Source of the DNA: Sphingomonadales bacterium
GTDB taxonomy: Bacteria > Pseudomonadota > Alphaproteobacteria > Sphingomonadales > Sphingomonadaceae
Reading direction: 5' to 3'
Assembly (NCBI GenBank): GCA_027485735.1
Contig: JAIXQM010000149.1
Coordinates: 1 to 51,791 of the forward strand
Length of the DNA: 51,791 nucleotides
Under the pieces are notes generated by a model, which searched no databases, was not told where the DNA came from, and was given only the letters and a program-made list of their open reading frames with translations. Both the position numbers and the translations under genes were made by a program. How positions within the stretch are numbered: the stretch's first letter is position 1; each line of letters opens with the position of its first letter. Shown piece after piece: positions 32,252-43,457 of this stretch.

Positions 32252-32435
32252 GCCAGTTTGATGCCGCACTGCAAAAAAGCTGCGACAAACAGTCACTATC
32301 CTGTCTTTCCAACCCGAAACCCCCCGGCTATACGGGCCTCGATAGCGGCGGGTAACTGCCGCCGGTTCTGGAAAGTGACATGCTTTTTGCAAACGGCCAG
32401 TTTGTGGCCCCCCAGCGTTCGGATAGCTGACGGCC

Positions 32436-34442
32436 ATGCCCAAGCTGACCGTCGATGGAATCGAAGTGGAGGTGCCGAACGGCGCCACGGTGTTGCAGGC
32501 CTGCGAAGCGGCCGGCGCTGAAATCCCGCGTTTCTGCTACCACGAGCGCCTGTCCATCGCCGGCAACTGCCGCATGTGCCTGGTGGAAATGGAAAAATCC
32601 CCCAAGCCGGTGGCCAGCTGCGCCATGCCGGCTGCCGATGGCCAGGTGATCCACACCCGCACCGAAAAGGTGAAGAAGGCCCGCGAAGGGGTGATGGAAT
32701 TCCTGCTCATCAACCACCCGCTCGATTGCCCGATCTGCGATCAGGGCGGCGAATGCGATCTGCAGGATCAGTCCCTCACCTATGGCAAGGGCGCCAGCCG
32801 CTATGACGAGAACAAGCGGGCGGTGACCGAGAAATACATGGGCCCGCTCATCAAGACGGTGATGACGCGCTGCATCCACTGCACCCGCTGCGTGCGCTTT
32901 GCCGAGGAAGTGGCCGGCGTCGAGGAAATCGGCGCCATCGGCCGCGGCGAGTCGATGCAGATCACGTCGTACCTCGAAAAGGCCGTCACCTCCGAAGTGT
33001 CGGGCAATGTGATCGATCTGTGCCCGGTCGGCGCGCTCACCTCCAAGCCCTATGCCTTCCAGGCGCGGCCGTGGGAGCTGAAGAAGACCGATTCGATCGA
33101 CGTGATGGATGCCATTGGCAGCAACATCGTTGTTGGCAGCCGCGGCGCTGCTGTGCTGCGCGTAACGCCGCGCCTGAACGACGACGTCAATGAAGAATGG
33201 CTGGCCGACAAGAGCCGCTTTGCCGTCGATGGCCTCTCCGAACGCCGGCTTGATACGCCGTGGGTGCGGGTGAATGGCAAGCTGCAGAAGGCGACGTGGG
33301 CCGAAGCGTTCACTGCCGTCGCCGCCGGCCTGAAGGGCCTGAAGGGCGAGGAAATTGCCGGCATCGTTGGCGATCTGAACGCGGTGGAAGACATGGTCGC
33401 CTTCCGCGACCTGTTGGCCGCGCTGGGCTCCACGCGCGTCGAATCCCGCCAGGATGGTGCGCTGTTCGACACGGGCGAAGCGGCGAACTGGCTGTTCAAT
33501 ACCGGTCTGGCCGGTATCGAGACGGCCGATGCCATTCTGCTTGTCGGCACCAACCCCCGTCTGGAAGCCGCGCTGCTCAATGTGCGGTTGCGCAAGGCGG
33601 TCAAGAAGGGTGGCGCCAAGGCGTATAATATCGGCCCGGTTGCGGATCTGAGCTTCCCGATTGCCCAGCTTGGCGACGATGCGGCGCTGCTGACCGCGTT
33701 GCCGGCCGACGTGGTCGCTGCCTTTGCTGCGGCCCAGCGCCCGGCAATCATCCTGGGCATGGGTGCGCTGAAAACACCTGGCCTCTACGCCGCCGCCCGC
33801 GCCGCTGCCGCACAACTGGGTGTGGTCAAGGAAGGCTGGAACGGTTTCAACCTCGTCCACACGGCCGCCGCCCGCGCTGGTGCGCTGCGGCTGGGCCTCG
33901 CCGTCGACGGCGGCGTCAATGCGCTGCTCGGCGATACCGGCACCAAGGCGCTGTTCCTGCTTGGCGCGGATGAAGTGAACGTGATGGCTGGCCGCTTCAC
34001 TGTCTACATCGGCACTCATGGCGATCACGGCGTGCGCCACGCCGATGTGATCCTGCCGGCCGCTGCCTACACCGAAAAGCCCGGCACCTATGTGAACATG
34101 GAAGGCCGCGTGCAGCGCGCACTGAAAGCCACCCAGCCCCCCGGCGACGCGCGCGAGGATTGGACGATCCTGCGCGCCTTGTCCTCCGTGCTGGGCCAGA
34201 AACTGCCCTATGATGATCTGTCGGCCCTGCGCCGCCGCATCGCCGCCGATTGGCCCGATCTGGCCCGCGACGGCCTGGTCGCCCGTGTGGGCACCCTGCC
34301 AGCCGTGAACGCCGCCCCGGTGCAGGGCGCGCTGCATCTGGCCTACAGCAACTACCACCTCACCAACCCGGTGGCCCGCGCCAGTGCCACCATGGCCGCC
34401 TGCGTCTCCTCGCTCATCGTGGTGCAGGAGGCCGCCGAATGA
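32436..34442 (+). CDS. nuoG: NADH-quinone oxidoreductase subunit G
   Basis: A 668-residue peripheral-arm subunit of Complex I that carries Fe-S clusters N1b, N4 and N5. The N-terminal 2Fe-2S ligands are in [18 protein letters not shown] and [23 protein letters not shown] and [18 protein letters not shown] provide the next sets. The remainder is a molybdopterin-oxidoreductase-like domain without cofactor. The length fits the short alphaproteobacterial form. The 184-base leader after the PEP-CTERM terminator must hold the promoter of the cluster, but I see no strong consensus. nuoA-F are not upstream. Confidence 0.97.
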   Translation: MPKLTVDGIEVEVPNGATVLQACEAAGAEIPRFCYHERLSIAGNCRMCLVEMEKSPKPVASCAMPAADGQVIHTRTEKVKKAREGVMEFLLINHPLDCPICDQGGECDLQDQSLTYGKGASRYDENKRAVTEKYMGPLIKTVMTRCIHCTRCVRFAEEVAGVEEIGAIGRGESMQITSYLEKAVTSEVSGNVIDLCPVGALTSKPYAFQARPWELKKTDSIDVMDAIGSNIVVGSRGAAVLRVTPRLNDDVNEEWLADKSRFAVDGLSERRLDTPWVRVNGKLQKATWAEAFTAVAAGLKGLKGEEIAGIVGDLNAVEDMVAFRDLLAALGSTRVESRQDGALFDTGEAANWLFNTGLAGIETADAILLVGTNPRLEAALLNVRLRKAVKKGGAKAYNIGPVADLSFPIAQLGDDAALLTALPADVVAAFAAAQRPAIILGMGALKTPGLYAAARAAAAQLGVVKEGWNGFNLVHTAAARAGALRLGLAVDGGVNALLGDTGTKALFLLGADEVNVMAGRFTVYIGTHGDHGVRHADVILPAAAYTEKPGTYVNMEGRVQRALKATQPPGDAREDWTILRALSSVLGQKLPYDDLSALRRRIAADWPDLARDGLVARVGTLPAVNAAPVQGALHLAYSNYHLTNPVARASATMAACVSSLIVVQEAAE

Positions 34443-35506
34443 CCTACACCGGCTGGTTCGTCGAACAGTTCGGGCAAGGCCCGGGCTGGTTCCTCGCCAA
34501 TCTGACGCTGATCCTCGCCATTGCCTTCCCGGTGATGGTGGGCGTGGCGTTGGCGGTTTATGCGGACCGCAAGATCTGGGCAGCGATGCAGATGCGGCGC
34601 GGCCCCAACGTGGTCGGTCCGTTCGGCCTGCTGCAGACTTTTGCGGACGCCGCCAAATTGTTCCTGAAGGAAACCATCATCCCCACCGGCGCATCGACCG
34701 GCGTGTTCCTGCTCGCCCCGATGATCAGCTTCACGCTGGCGCTGGTGGTGTGGGCGGTGATGCCCTTCGATGCCGGCATGGTGCTGGCCGATCTCAACGT
34801 TGGCCTGCTTTACGTGTTCGCCGTCTCCTCGATGGGCGTTTACGGCATCATCATGTCGGGCTGGGCGTCCAACTCCAAATATGCCTTCCTCGGTGGCCTG
34901 CGCTCGGCGGCGCAGATGGTTTCCTACGAAGTCTCGATGGGTTTCATCCTGGTTTCGGTGATGATGTACGCGCAGAGCCTCAACCTGTCGGACATCGTGA
35001 TGAGCCAGAAGGGCAATGTGCTGGGCATATTGAACGGCAACATCTTCAATCCGCTGCTGTTCCCGATGGGCATCATGTTCTTCATCACCGCGCTGGCCGA
35101 AACCAACCGCCCCCCGTTCGATCTGCCCGAAGCCGAAGCCGAGCTCGTTGCCGGCTATCAGGTCGAGTATTCGTCCATGAGCTTCGCGCTCTTCTTCCTC
35201 GGCGAATATGCCAACATCCTCTTCATGTGCGCGCTGATCCCCACCTTGTTCCTGGGGGGATGGCTGCCGCCGCTGGATTGGGCGCCGCTTTACCTCATCC
35301 CCGGCTTCGTCTGGTTCCTGGTGAAGATGGCCTTCATGTTCTTTGTCTTCGCCTGGGTGAAGGCCACTGTGCCGCGCTACCGCTATGACCAGCTGATGCG
35401 GCTGGGCTGGAAAGTCTTCCTGCCGCTGAGCCTGTTCTGGGTGATCCTGGTGTCGGGCTGGCTGATGTTCACCGGGCACTTTGTGGCCGCGCCGGGAGTG
35501 CTTTGA
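34439..35506 (+). CDS. nuoH: NADH-quinone oxidoreductase subunit H
   Basis: A 355-residue membrane subunit with eight predicted helices that forms part of the quinone-binding site. Motifs are [20 protein letters not shown] and [20 protein letters not shown], both diagnostic, plus [20 protein letters not shown] at the C-terminus. The ATG at 34439 overlaps the nuoG stop by four bases (ATGA). Confidence 0.97.
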   Translation: MTYTGWFVEQFGQGPGWFLANLTLILAIAFPVMVGVALAVYADRKIWAAMQMRRGPNVVGPFGLLQTFADAAKLFLKETIIPTGASTGVFLLAPMISFTLALVVWAVMPFDAGMVLADLNVGLLYVFAVSSMGVYGIIMSGWASNSKYAFLGGLRSAAQMVSYEVSMGFILVSVMMYAQSLNLSDIVMSQKGNVLGILNGNIFNPLLFPMGIMFFITALAETNRPPFDLPEAEAELVAGYQVEYSSMSFALFFLGEYANILFMCALIPTLFLGGWLPPLDWAPLYLIPGFVWFLVKMAFMFFVFAWVKATVPRYRYDQLMRLGWKVFLPLSLFWVILVSGWLMFTGHFVAAPGVL

Positions 35507-35994
35507 TGTCTGCGCTGCTCCGTTCCGCCAAGTCGCTGCTGCTGCTGGAGTTCGTCTCCGGCATGTGGCTGACCTTGCGCTATTTCTTCCGCCCCAAGGT
35601 GACGATCAACTATCCGTTCGAAAAGGGCCCCATCTCGCCGCGCTTCCGCGGTGAACATGCGCTGCGCCGTTATCCCAACGGCGAAGAACGCTGCATCGCC
35701 TGCAAATTGTGCGAAGCCGTCTGCCCGGCGCAGGCCATCACCATCGAAGCCGAACCGCGCATCGACGGCAGCCGCCGCACCACCCGGTACGACATCGACA
35801 TGACCAAGTGCATCTATTGCGGCCTGTGCCAGGAAGCCTGCCCGGTGGATGCCATCGTCGAAACGCCGAATTTTGAATTCGCCACCGAAACCCGCGAAGA
35901 GCTGATCTACGACAAGAACAAGCTGCTCGCCAACGGTGAGAAATGGGAACGGGCCATCGCCAGCAACATCGCTGCAGACAGCGAGTGGCGTTGA
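35506..35994 (+). CDS. nuoI: NADH-quinone oxidoreductase subunit I
   Basis: A 162-residue 8Fe ferredoxin-like subunit that carries clusters N6a and N6b between the peripheral arm and the quinone site. The two cysteine motifs are [12 protein letters not shown] and [12 protein letters not shown]. The start ATG 35506 shares its A with the nuoH stop (TGATG); the in-frame TTG just before it is not needed. Confidence 0.97.
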   Translation: MSALLRSAKSLLLLEFVSGMWLTLRYFFRPKVTINYPFEKGPISPRFRGEHALRRYPNGEERCIACKLCEAVCPAQAITIEAEPRIDGSRRTTRYDIDMTKCIYCGLCQEACPVDAIVETPNFEFATETREELIYDKNKLLANGEKWERAIASNIAADSEWR

Positions 35995-36605
35995 TGGCCG
36001 CTTTCGCCTTCTATCTGTTCGCCGGCCTGCTGCTCACCAGTGGCCTGATGGTGATCACGACGCGGAACCCGGTGCACTCGGTGCTGTGGCTGATCCTGGC
36101 CTTCTTCAACGCGGCCGGCCTGTTCATCCTGCTCGGCGCCGAGTTCCTGGCGATGCTGCTGGTCATCGTCTACGTCGGCGCCGTGGCGGTGCTGTTCCTG
36201 TTTGTCGTCATGATGCTCGATATTGATTTCAAGGCGTTGCAGCGCGGCGCCCTGAAGAACCTGCCGCTCGGCCTTGCCGTATCGGGCATCATCCTCACCG
36301 AAGTGCTGCTGGTCGCCACCGGCTGGCAGCCGGGGCAGGGCGTGATCGCGCACGAAGCCCTCGCTGGTCCGCCGGAAGGCATGACCAACACGCAGTGGAT
36401 CGGCAGCCAGCTTTATACCCGCTATTTCTTCGTCTTCTCCATGTCCGGGCTGTTGCTGCTGGCGTCGATGATCGGCGCCATCGTGCTCACCCACCGCCGC
36501 CGCATCGGCAACAGGCGGCAGGATATTGGCACGCAGGTGGCGCGCACGCCGGCGGGCACGCTGGGCGTCGGCAAGGCTGGCCTTGGCCAGGGGGTGGAAT
36601 TGTGA
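35994..36605 (+). CDS. nuoJ: NADH-quinone oxidoreductase subunit J
   Basis: A 203-residue membrane subunit with about five helices. The family motif [25 protein letters not shown] in the third helix, with its pi-bulge, is present. The start ATG 35994 shares one base with the nuoI stop. The hydrophilic C-terminal tail [23 protein letters not shown] is typical of sphingomonads. Confidence 0.95.
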   Translation: MAAFAFYLFAGLLLTSGLMVITTRNPVHSVLWLILAFFNAAGLFILLGAEFLAMLLVIVYVGAVAVLFLFVVMMLDIDFKALQRGALKNLPLGLAVSGIILTEVLLVATGWQPGQGVIAHEALAGPPEGMTNTQWIGSQLYTRYFFVFSMSGLLLLASMIGAIVLTHRRRIGNRRQDIGTQVARTPAGTLGVGKAGLGQGVEL

Positions 36606-36907
36606 TCGGGCTCACCCATTATCTTGCCGTTTCGGCTGCGCTGTTCGTTCTGGGCGTGTTCGGTATCTTCCTCAATCGCCGCAACATCATCATCATTCTG
36701 ATGTCGCTGGAACTGATCCTGCTCGCGGTGAACATCAACCTCGTCGCCTTCTCGGCCTTTCTGCACCAGGTGCATGGCCAGATCTTCGCGATGTTCGTGC
36801 TCACCGTGGCCGCCGGCGAAGCGGCCATTGGCCTTGCCATATTGGTCATCTATTTCCGCGGCCGTGGCACGGTGGCGGTTGATCAAGCCGATCTGATGAA
36901 GGGCTGA
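36602..36907 (+). CDS. nuoK: NADH-quinone oxidoreductase subunit K
   Basis: A 101-residue, three-helix subunit of the proton-translocating arm. The conserved membrane glutamates are in [19 protein letters not shown] and [14 protein letters not shown]. The length is exactly the usual one. The start is GTG 36602 in a GTGA overlap with nuoJ. Confidence 0.97.
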   Translation: MIGLTHYLAVSAALFVLGVFGIFLNRRNIIIILMSLELILLAVNINLVAFSAFLHQVHGQIFAMFVLTVAAGEAAIGLAILVIYFRGRGTVAVDQADLMKG

Positions 36908-36911
36908 CAGC

Positions 36912-38924
36912 GTGATTCAGCTCCTCGTCTTCCTGCCGCTGCTCACCGCGCTTGTCGCTGGCCTGGGCGGGCGCATCATCGGCCATACTGCGGCCAAGGC
37001 ACTCACCACCGGTGGCCTGTTCGTCTCCGCCGCATTGGCCTGGGTCATCTTCACCGGTTTCTGGCTGAACGATACCGCCGGCTATACCGTGCCGGTGCTG
37101 GACTGGATCGAAAGCGGCGGCCTCAACGTCAAATGGGCGCTGAAGGTCGATACGCTCACCGCGGTCATGCTGGTGGTCGTCACCAGCGTTTCGGCGCTCG
37201 TCCACCTCTACAGCTGGGGCTATATGGAGGAAGACCCGTCGCAGAGCCGGTTCTTCGCTTATCTCTCGCTCTTCACCTTCGCCATGCTGATGCTGGTGAC
37301 GGCTGATAACCTCGTCCAGATGTTCTTCGGCTGGGAAGGGGTGGGCCTCGCCTCCTATCTGCTCATCGGTTTCTGGTATCACAAGCCCTCGGCCAACGCG
37401 GCCGCCATCAAGGCCTTCGTGGTCAACCGAGTCGGCGATTTCGGCTTTTCGCTGGGCATTTTCGGCACCTTCCTGGTGTTCGGCACCGTCTCCCTCGACG
37501 CCATCCTTGCCGCCGTGCCGCAGCATAGCGGCCAGACCTTCAGCTTCCTCGGCTCCCAGGTCGACGTGATGACCTGCCTGTGCCTGCTGCTGTTCGTCGG
37601 CGCCATGGGCAAGTCCGCCCAGTTGGGCCTGCACACCTGGCTGCCCGACGCCATGGAAGGCCCCACGCCGGTTTCCGCGCTGATCCACGCCGCCACCATG
37701 GTGACGGCCGGCGTGTTCATGGTCTGCCGCCTGTCCCCGATGTTCGAAGCCAGCCCCACCGCCCAGGCCGTTGTCTGCGTGATCGGCGCCTGCACCGCGC
37801 TGTTCGCCGCGACGGTGGGCATGGTGCAGAACGACATCAAGCGGGTGATCGCCTATTCGACCTGTTCGCAGCTGGGCTACATGTTCTTCGCCGCCGGCAG
37901 CGGCGCCTATGGCGCGGCCATGTTCCACTTGTTCACCCACGCCTTCTTCAAGGCGCTGCTGTTCCTCGGCGCCGGCTCGGTGATCCATGCCATGCACCAT
38001 GAACAGGACATGCGCTTCTATGGCGGCCTGCGGAAGCATATCCCCATCACCTTCTGGATGATGACGATCGGCACACTGGCGCTCACCGGTTTCTTCTTCA
38101 CCGCCGGCTATTATTCCAAGGACGCGATCCTGGAAGCGGCGTTTGCCAGCGGCACCAGCCACGGCATGTTTGCCTTCTTCGTTGGCGCGTTCGTGGCGGC
38201 GCTCACCAGCTTTTATTCGTGGCGGCTGGTGTTCCTCACCTTCTTCGGCAAGCCGCGCTGGGCTGCATCCGAGCATATTCAGCACGCCGCGCACGGTGAT
38301 CACGGCCACGGCCATGACGATCATCATTCCCACGCGCATGATCATGCCCATGATGACGGCACCGCTGGCTATCACCCGCACGAAAGCCCGCTTTCGATGC
38401 TGATCCCGCTGTTCGTGCTCGGCACCGGCGCGCTGCTGGCCGGCTGGGTGTGGCATGAGAGCTTCGTTGGTGCCGAACAGGGCGCTGGCTTCTGGCGCGG
38501 CAGCCTCGCCTTCCGCGAACATCTGATGCACGCCATGCACGAAGTGCCGGCCTGGGTGGTCTATACGCCATCCGTCGCCTTCTTCCTCGGCCTCGGCCTT
38601 GCCTGGCACGTGTTCCTGAACAAGCCGTCGATCCCGATCTGGTGGCAGAAGGAAGTGCCCGGTCTCTACCAGTTCCTCCTGCGGAAATGGTATTTCGATG
38701 AGCTGTATGACGCGATCTTCGTGAAGCCGGCCCAGTGGCTTGGCCGCCAGTTCTGGACGCGCGGTGATCAGCAGACCATCGATCGTTTTGGCCCCAATGG
38801 CGCTGCCGACATGGTGGTGGTGGGTGCTGGCCTCGCCCGGCGCTTCCAGACGGGTTACGTCTATAGCTACGCACTGGTGATGCTGATCGGCCTGGCCGCC
38901 GCCGCCGCCTGGATGATGCGCTGA
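36912..38924 (+). CDS. nuoL: NADH-quinone oxidoreductase subunit L, with a His-rich loop
   Basis: A 670-residue antiporter-like subunit with about 16 helices and the long lateral helix at the C-terminus. Motifs include [19 protein letters not shown], the lysine/histidine channel residues in [20 protein letters not shown], and [20 protein letters not shown]. The start is GTG 36912, four bases after nuoK. Residues 455-493 (bases 38274-38390) form a hydrophilic loop with 14 histidines in 39 residues (e.g. [20 protein letters not shown]), which is not needed for the core function. Confidence 0.97.
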   Translation: MIQLLVFLPLLTALVAGLGGRIIGHTAAKALTTGGLFVSAALAWVIFTGFWLNDTAGYTVPVLDWIESGGLNVKWALKVDTLTAVMLVVVTSVSALVHLYSWGYMEEDPSQSRFFAYLSLFTFAMLMLVTADNLVQMFFGWEGVGLASYLLIGFWYHKPSANAAAIKAFVVNRVGDFGFSLGIFGTFLVFGTVSLDAILAAVPQHSGQTFSFLGSQVDVMTCLCLLLFVGAMGKSAQLGLHTWLPDAMEGPTPVSALIHAATMVTAGVFMVCRLSPMFEASPTAQAVVCVIGACTALFAATVGMVQNDIKRVIAYSTCSQLGYMFFAAGSGAYGAAMFHLFTHAFFKALLFLGAGSVIHAMHHEQDMRFYGGLRKHIPITFWMMTIGTLALTGFFFTAGYYSKDAILEAAFASGTSHGMFAFFVGAFVAALTSFYSWRLVFLTFFGKPRWAASEHIQHAAHGDHGHGHDDHHSHAHDHAHDDGTAGYHPHESPLSMLIPLFVLGTGALLAGWVWHESFVGAEQGAGFWRGSLAFREHLMHAMHEVPAWVVYTPSVAFFLGLGLAWHVFLNKPSIPIWWQKEVPGLYQFLLRKWYFDELYDAIFVKPAQWLGRQFWTRGDQQTIDRFGPNGAADMVVVGAGLARRFQTGYVYSYALVMLIGLAAAAAWMMR

Positions 38925-40486
38925 TGATCCTTTCGTTCATGATCCTGCTGCCGGTGGTGGCAGCCCTGGTGGTGGCGACGCTGCCCGGTGGCGACGAAGA
39001 ACGCGCCGGGCGTGCCCGCGTTGTCGCGTTGGCGACCACGCTGGTGGAATTCGTCCTTGGCATCTGGCTGTGGACGCAGTTCGATCAGACGACATCGGCC
39101 TTCCAGTTCACGGAAAACCTGCCGCTGTTTGCGCCGTTCCTCAATTGGTCGCTGGGGATCGATGGCATCGCGCTGATGCTGATCGAGCTTTCGGTGTTCC
39201 TGATGCCGCTGTGCATCTTGGCCAGTTGGGTCGCGGTGAAAAAGCGCGTGCCGGAATATATGGCAGCGTTCCTGCTGATGGAGTCGCTGATGATCGGAAC
39301 GTTCGCGGCGCGCGACATGTTCCTGTTCTATCTGTTCTTTGAAGGCGGCCTGATCCCGATGTTCCTGATCATCGGCATCTGGGGCGGTGCGCGGCGCATC
39401 TATGCGTCGTACAAATTCTTCCTCTACACGCTGCTCGGCTCGGTGCTGATGCTGGTGGCCATGCTGTGGATGGTGAATTTCGCGGGCTCGGCAGACATCG
39501 GCGTGTTGAGCCGCACCGATTTCCCCAAGGAAGCCCAGTTCTGGCTGTTCCTCGCCTTCTTCGCCTCGTTCGCGGTGAAGATGCCGATGTGGCCGGTGCA
39601 CACCTGGCTTCCCGATGCCCACGTCGAAGCGCCCACCGCCGGCTCCGTCATCCTCGCCGGCGTGCTGCTGAAACTCGGCGGCTATGGCTTCATCCGCTTC
39701 AGCCTGCCGATGTTCCCCGATGCCAGCGCGCAGCTGATCTGGCTGGTGTTCGGCCTGTCGATGGTGGCGGTGGTTTACACGTCGCTGGTGGCGCTGGTGC
39801 AGCAGGACATGAAGAAGCTCATTGCCTATTCGTCCGTCGCCCACATGGCGTTCGTGACGGGCGGGCTGTTTGCGCTCAACACGCAGGGCATCGAAGGCGC
39901 CATGGTGATGATGCTCAGCCACGGCCTCGTGTCGGGCGCCCTGTTCCTGTGCGTCGGCGTGATCTACGACCGGCTCCACACCCGTGAAATCGGCCGCTAT
40001 GGCGGCCTTGCCGATACCATGCCCAAATATGCGCTGGTGTTGCTGTTCTTCACCATGGCCAGCGTCGGCCTGCCGGCCACGTCGGGCTTCGTCGCTGAAT
40101 TCCTGGTGCTGCTTGGCATGTATCAAACCAGCACCTGGGCCACCTTCGTGCTGACCACCGGCATTATCTTGGGTGCGGCCTACATGCTGTGGCTCTATGC
40201 CCGCGTCGCCTATGGCAAGGCCGCCGGTGACGACACGCGCGCCATGCCGGATCTGGACGCGCGCGAAATCGCCATCCTGGCGCCGATCATCCTCGCCACG
40301 CTTTGGATGGGCATTTACCCCAAGAGTTTCCAGGCCCCGATGAAACCGGCCATCGCCGAAGTCGTCGCCCGCCTCGAAGGCCGTGAACTCGCCACCGTGC
40401 CGACCGACATGACGGTTTCGAGGACCTTGGCGCCCGCGCTGCCCGCGATCGCGGCCCCGGCGCACGCCGCAGAGAGCCACCACTGA
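38924..40486 (+). CDS. nuoM: NADH-quinone oxidoreductase subunit M
   Basis: A 520-residue antiporter-like proton-pumping subunit with about 14 helices. Motifs: FYLFFEGGLIPMFLIIGIWG, KMPMWPVHTWLPDAHVEAP, and VQQDMKKLIAYSSVAHMAFV with its conserved lysine and histidine. The start ATG 38924 shares one base with the nuoL stop (TGATG). Confidence 0.97.
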   Translation: MILSFMILLPVVAALVVATLPGGDEERAGRARVVALATTLVEFVLGIWLWTQFDQTTSAFQFTENLPLFAPFLNWSLGIDGIALMLIELSVFLMPLCILASWVAVKKRVPEYMAAFLLMESLMIGTFAARDMFLFYLFFEGGLIPMFLIIGIWGGARRIYASYKFFLYTLLGSVLMLVAMLWMVNFAGSADIGVLSRTDFPKEAQFWLFLAFFASFAVKMPMWPVHTWLPDAHVEAPTAGSVILAGVLLKLGGYGFIRFSLPMFPDASAQLIWLVFGLSMVAVVYTSLVALVQQDMKKLIAYSSVAHMAFVTGGLFALNTQGIEGAMVMMLSHGLVSGALFLCVGVIYDRLHTREIGRYGGLADTMPKYALVLLFFTMASVGLPATSGFVAEFLVLLGMYQTSTWATFVLTTGIILGAAYMLWLYARVAYGKAAGDDTRAMPDLDAREIAILAPIILATLWMGIYPKSFQAPMKPAIAEVVARLEGRELATVPTDMTVSRTLAPALPAIAAPAHAAESHH

Positions 40487-41946
40487 TGCACCCGATCTTC
40501 ACCTCCATCGCCATCGCTGGCCCGGAAACCGTGCTGACGCTCGGCAGCCTCGCGGCGCTGATGCTCGGCACCTTCAGTGGCAAGGGCAAGGCCCTCACCG
40601 TCACCAGCCTGTTCGCCGTGGCGATCCTGGCGCTGGCCGGTTTCACGCTGCTCGATGCCCCCGCCGGCATCACCCGCGCCTTTGATGGCCTCTATGTCGC
40701 CGATGATTTCTCGGCCTTCCTGAAGGTCATCATCCTTGCCGCTGCCGCCGCCTCTGTGCTGCTGGCGCTGCCGTGGCTGAACGAGAGCGGGTCGGGCCGC
40801 TTCGAATATCCGGTGCTGCTGCTGCTGGCGACGCTGGGCATGACGATCATGGTTTCGGCCAATGATCTGCTCACCCTATATGTCGGCCTCGAACTGGCGG
40901 CGCTGCCGTCGTACGTGTTGGCGGCCTTCCACCGGCAGGATGATCGCTCGGCCGAAGCCGGTCTCAAATATTTCGTGCTCGGCGCGCTCGCCTCGGGCAT
41001 CCTGCTCTACGGCGTCACGCTCATCTACGGCTTCTCCGGCTCCACCCAGCTCGACGTGATTGCCGGCGTGGTCTCCGGCCAGACCGAACGCTCCATCGGC
41101 TTGCTGTTCGGCATCGTCTTCATCCTCTCCGGCCTGGCCTTCAAGGTCTCCGCCGTGCCGTTCCACATGTGGACGCCGGACGTCTATGAAGGCGCGCCAA
41201 CCCCTGTGGCCGCCTTCTTCTCCGCCGCGCCCAAGGCTGCTGCGCTGGGCCTGCTGGCGCGGGTGCTGGTCGTCGCCTTCCCCGGCAAGATCGCCGCCGA
41301 TTGGCAGCAGATCCTGATCTTCATCGCCATCGCCTCGATGGTGCTGGGCGCGGTCGCGGCCGTCGCGCAAACCAACATCAAGCGCCTGCTGGCTTACAGC
41401 TCGATCGCGAACATCGGCTTCGCGCTGGTCGGCCTCACGCCCGGCACTCCGGCCGGCATTTCGGCCCTGCTGTTCTATGTGACCGTCTATGTCGCGATGA
41501 CGCTGGGCAGCTTCCTGGTCGTGCTGCAACTGCGCCGCCCCGATGGCAGCCCGGTCGAAACCATGGCCGATTTCGCCGGCCTGTCCAAAACCCAGCCGAA
41601 ACTTGCCGCCGCGCTCGCCATCTTCATGTTCAGCCTGGCCGGCATTCCGCCGCTGCTCGGCTTCTGGCCCAAGTTCGCGGTGTTCCAGGCCGCCATCGCT
41701 TCGGGCCTGATCGCGCTGGCGCTGATCGGCTTCGTCGCTTCGGTGATCGCGGCCTTCTATTATCTGCGCCTCATCAAGATCATGTATTTCGATGAGCCCG
41801 CCGTGCCGCTGGCCACGGAAGGCAGCGCGGTCAACGGCGCCATGATCGCGGCCTGCGCGCTGTTCTGCTCGCCGATCGGCATGCTGGCGATCTCGCCGCT
41901 GGTCGCTGCCACCGCCCGCGCTGCCGCGGCGCTGTTCCCGGCTTGA
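40486..41946 (+). CDS. nuoN: NADH-quinone oxidoreductase subunit N
   Basis: A 486-residue antiporter-like subunit, the last Complex I gene of the cluster. Motifs: LYVGLELAALPSYVLAAF, KVSAVPFHMWTPDVYEGAPT and TNIKRLLAYSSIANIGFAL. The start ATG 40486 shares one base with the nuoM stop. Its stop overlaps the TTG start of birA by three bases. Confidence 0.97.
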   Translation: MHPIFTSIAIAGPETVLTLGSLAALMLGTFSGKGKALTVTSLFAVAILALAGFTLLDAPAGITRAFDGLYVADDFSAFLKVIILAAAAASVLLALPWLNESGSGRFEYPVLLLLATLGMTIMVSANDLLTLYVGLELAALPSYVLAAFHRQDDRSAEAGLKYFVLGALASGILLYGVTLIYGFSGSTQLDVIAGVVSGQTERSIGLLFGIVFILSGLAFKVSAVPFHMWTPDVYEGAPTPVAAFFSAAPKAAALGLLARVLVVAFPGKIAADWQQILIFIAIASMVLGAVAAVAQTNIKRLLAYSSIANIGFALVGLTPGTPAGISALLFYVTVYVAMTLGSFLVVLQLRRPDGSPVETMADFAGLSKTQPKLAAALAIFMFSLAGIPPLLGFWPKFAVFQAAIASGLIALALIGFVASVIAAFYYLRLIKIMYFDEPAVPLATEGSAVNGAMIAACALFCSPIGMLAISPLVAATARAAAALFPA

Positions 41947-42641
41947 GCGGCTTCACCCACCTCGCAGAGGTCGGTTCCACGAACGATTGGCTGCTGGCCC
42001 GCGCCGAAGCGCTACCCGATGGCCATTGGGTGATCACCGATCGCCAGACCGCCGGCCGTGGCCGCCGCGGCCGGGTATGGAATGATGGTGCCGGAAACTT
42101 CATGGGCAGCGTGTTGGTGAAGGCCGATGGCCAGGTTCAGCAACTCAGCTTCGTCGCCGCGCTGGCCTTGCACGATTCGCTGTCTGCGCTCACCGGCCAG
42201 CCAGCGCGCTTCGCCCTCAAATGGCCCAACGACGTGCTGCTTGATGGCACCAAATGCTCCGGCATCCTGCTCGAACGGCAGGGGGAGGCGCTGGTGATCG
42301 GCATGGGCGTCAATCTCGTCTATCACCCCGATGTCACCGAACGGCCCGCCACCAGCCTGGCCGCCGCCGGCCTTCCCGTGCCCACACCTGCTGCCGCGCT
42401 CGATGAACTGGCCGCCGCATTCCGTCATTGGCGCGAAACCTGGGCCATCCACGGTTTCGCTCCCATCCGCACTGCCTGGCTGTCGCGCGCTTCAGGCGTG
42501 GGCGGCCGCATTGTCGCGCGGTTGGGCAATGAAAGCCCCGAAGGCCTCTTCACCGGCCTTGCCGACGATGGCGCGCTATTGATGCAGCTTGACGACGGCA
42601 CCACGCGTGCCATCCACGCCGGTGAAGTCTTCGCCCTGTGA
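41943..42641 (+). CDS. birA: Biotin--[acetyl-CoA-carboxylase] ligase
   Basis: A 232-residue biotin protein ligase without the N-terminal DNA-binding domain of E. coli BirA, so it should be enzymatic only. Motifs: the start region LAEVGSTNDWL, biotin/ATP loop QTAGRGRRGRVW, LKWPNDVLLDGTKCSGILLE and GMGVNL. The start TTG 41943 lies across the nuoN stop (TTGA). The birA-coaX order after nuoN is conserved in many alphaproteobacteria, to my knowledge. Confidence 0.94.
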   Translation: MSGFTHLAEVGSTNDWLLARAEALPDGHWVITDRQTAGRGRRGRVWNDGAGNFMGSVLVKADGQVQQLSFVAALALHDSLSALTGQPARFALKWPNDVLLDGTKCSGILLERQGEALVIGMGVNLVYHPDVTERPATSLAAAGLPVPTPAAALDELAAAFRHWRETWAIHGFAPIRTAWLSRASGVGGRIVARLGNESPEGLFTGLADDGALLMQLDDGTTRAIHAGEVFAL

Positions 42642-42668
42642 TGGGGATATTGAACCGGGAGAGGCCCG

Positions 42669-43457
42669 ATGCTGCTCGCCATTGATGTCGGCAACACCAA
42701 CATCGTCTTCGCGTTGTGCGATGGCGATGTCATCGCCCAACGCTGGCGCATCTCCACCGATGGCCAGCGCACGGCGGATGAATATGCCGTGTGGCTGCAC
42801 CAGTTGATGGCGCTTGAAGGCGTCGCCATGGGCAGCGTCGATGCCGCCATCATCTCCACCGTGGTGCCGCAAACCCTGTTCAACCTGCAGCGCCTGTGCC
42901 GCAAATATTTCAGCGTCGAGCCCGAAGTCGTCGCCATCGGTGCGATCAACCTCGGGCTGACCATTGCTTTGCCCAACCCGGCCGAAGTCGGCGCCGATCG
43001 CCTGGTCAATGCCGTTGCCGCCCATGCGTTGTGGCCGGGCCACCTGATCATCGTCGATTTCGGCACCGCAACCACCTTCGATGTGGTATCAGCCGATGGT
43101 GCCTATCAGGGCGGGGCCATCGCGCCGGGTATCAACCTGTCGATGGACGCGCTCTATCAGGCTGCCGCCAAGCTGCCGCGCATCGCTGTCGAACCGCCGC
43201 CGGGCAATCTCGGCGCGATCGGCAAAGGCACCGTCCACGCCATGCAGTCAGGCGTGTTCTGGGGCTATGTCGGCCTGATTGAAGGGCTGGTGACCCGGCT
43301 TTGCCAAGAGATCGTCGGTCCGGTCACCGTGATTGCGACGGGCGGTCTTGCCACCTTGTTCCAACGCCACACCACTGCCATAGCCCATGTTGACGGCGAC
43401 CTGACCATCAAGGGTCTCATCCGCCTCCACCAATTGAACGCAAAGAACCCAACATAA
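42669..43457 (+). CDS. coaX: Type III pantothenate kinase
   Basis: A 262-residue ASKHA-fold kinase that phosphorylates pantothenate, the first step of CoA synthesis. Motifs are LLAIDVGNTNIVFALCDGD (phosphate loop), GADRLVNAVAAH, IVDFGTATTFDVV and GGAIAPGINLSMDAL. The ATG follows GGGAGAGG. The stop shares a base with the RNase J start (TAATG). Confidence 0.96.
   Translation: MLLAIDVGNTNIVFALCDGDVIAQRWRISTDGQRTADEYAVWLHQLMALEGVAMGSVDAAIISTVVPQTLFNLQRLCRKYFSVEPEVVAIGAINLGLTIALPNPAEVGADRLVNAVAAHALWPGHLIIVDFGTATTFDVVSADGAYQGGAIAPGINLSMDALYQAAAKLPRIAVEPPPGNLGAIGKGTVHAMQSGVFWGYVGLIEGLVTRLCQEIVGPVTVIATGGLATLFQRHTTAIAHVDGDLTIKGLIRLHQLNAKNPT

Noticed and set aside
36846-38609. 587-codon minus-strand open frame opposite nuoL
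   Set aside because: It is a shadow of nuoL; composition is His/Gly/Glu-rich without motifs and no promoter or ribosome-binding site fits.
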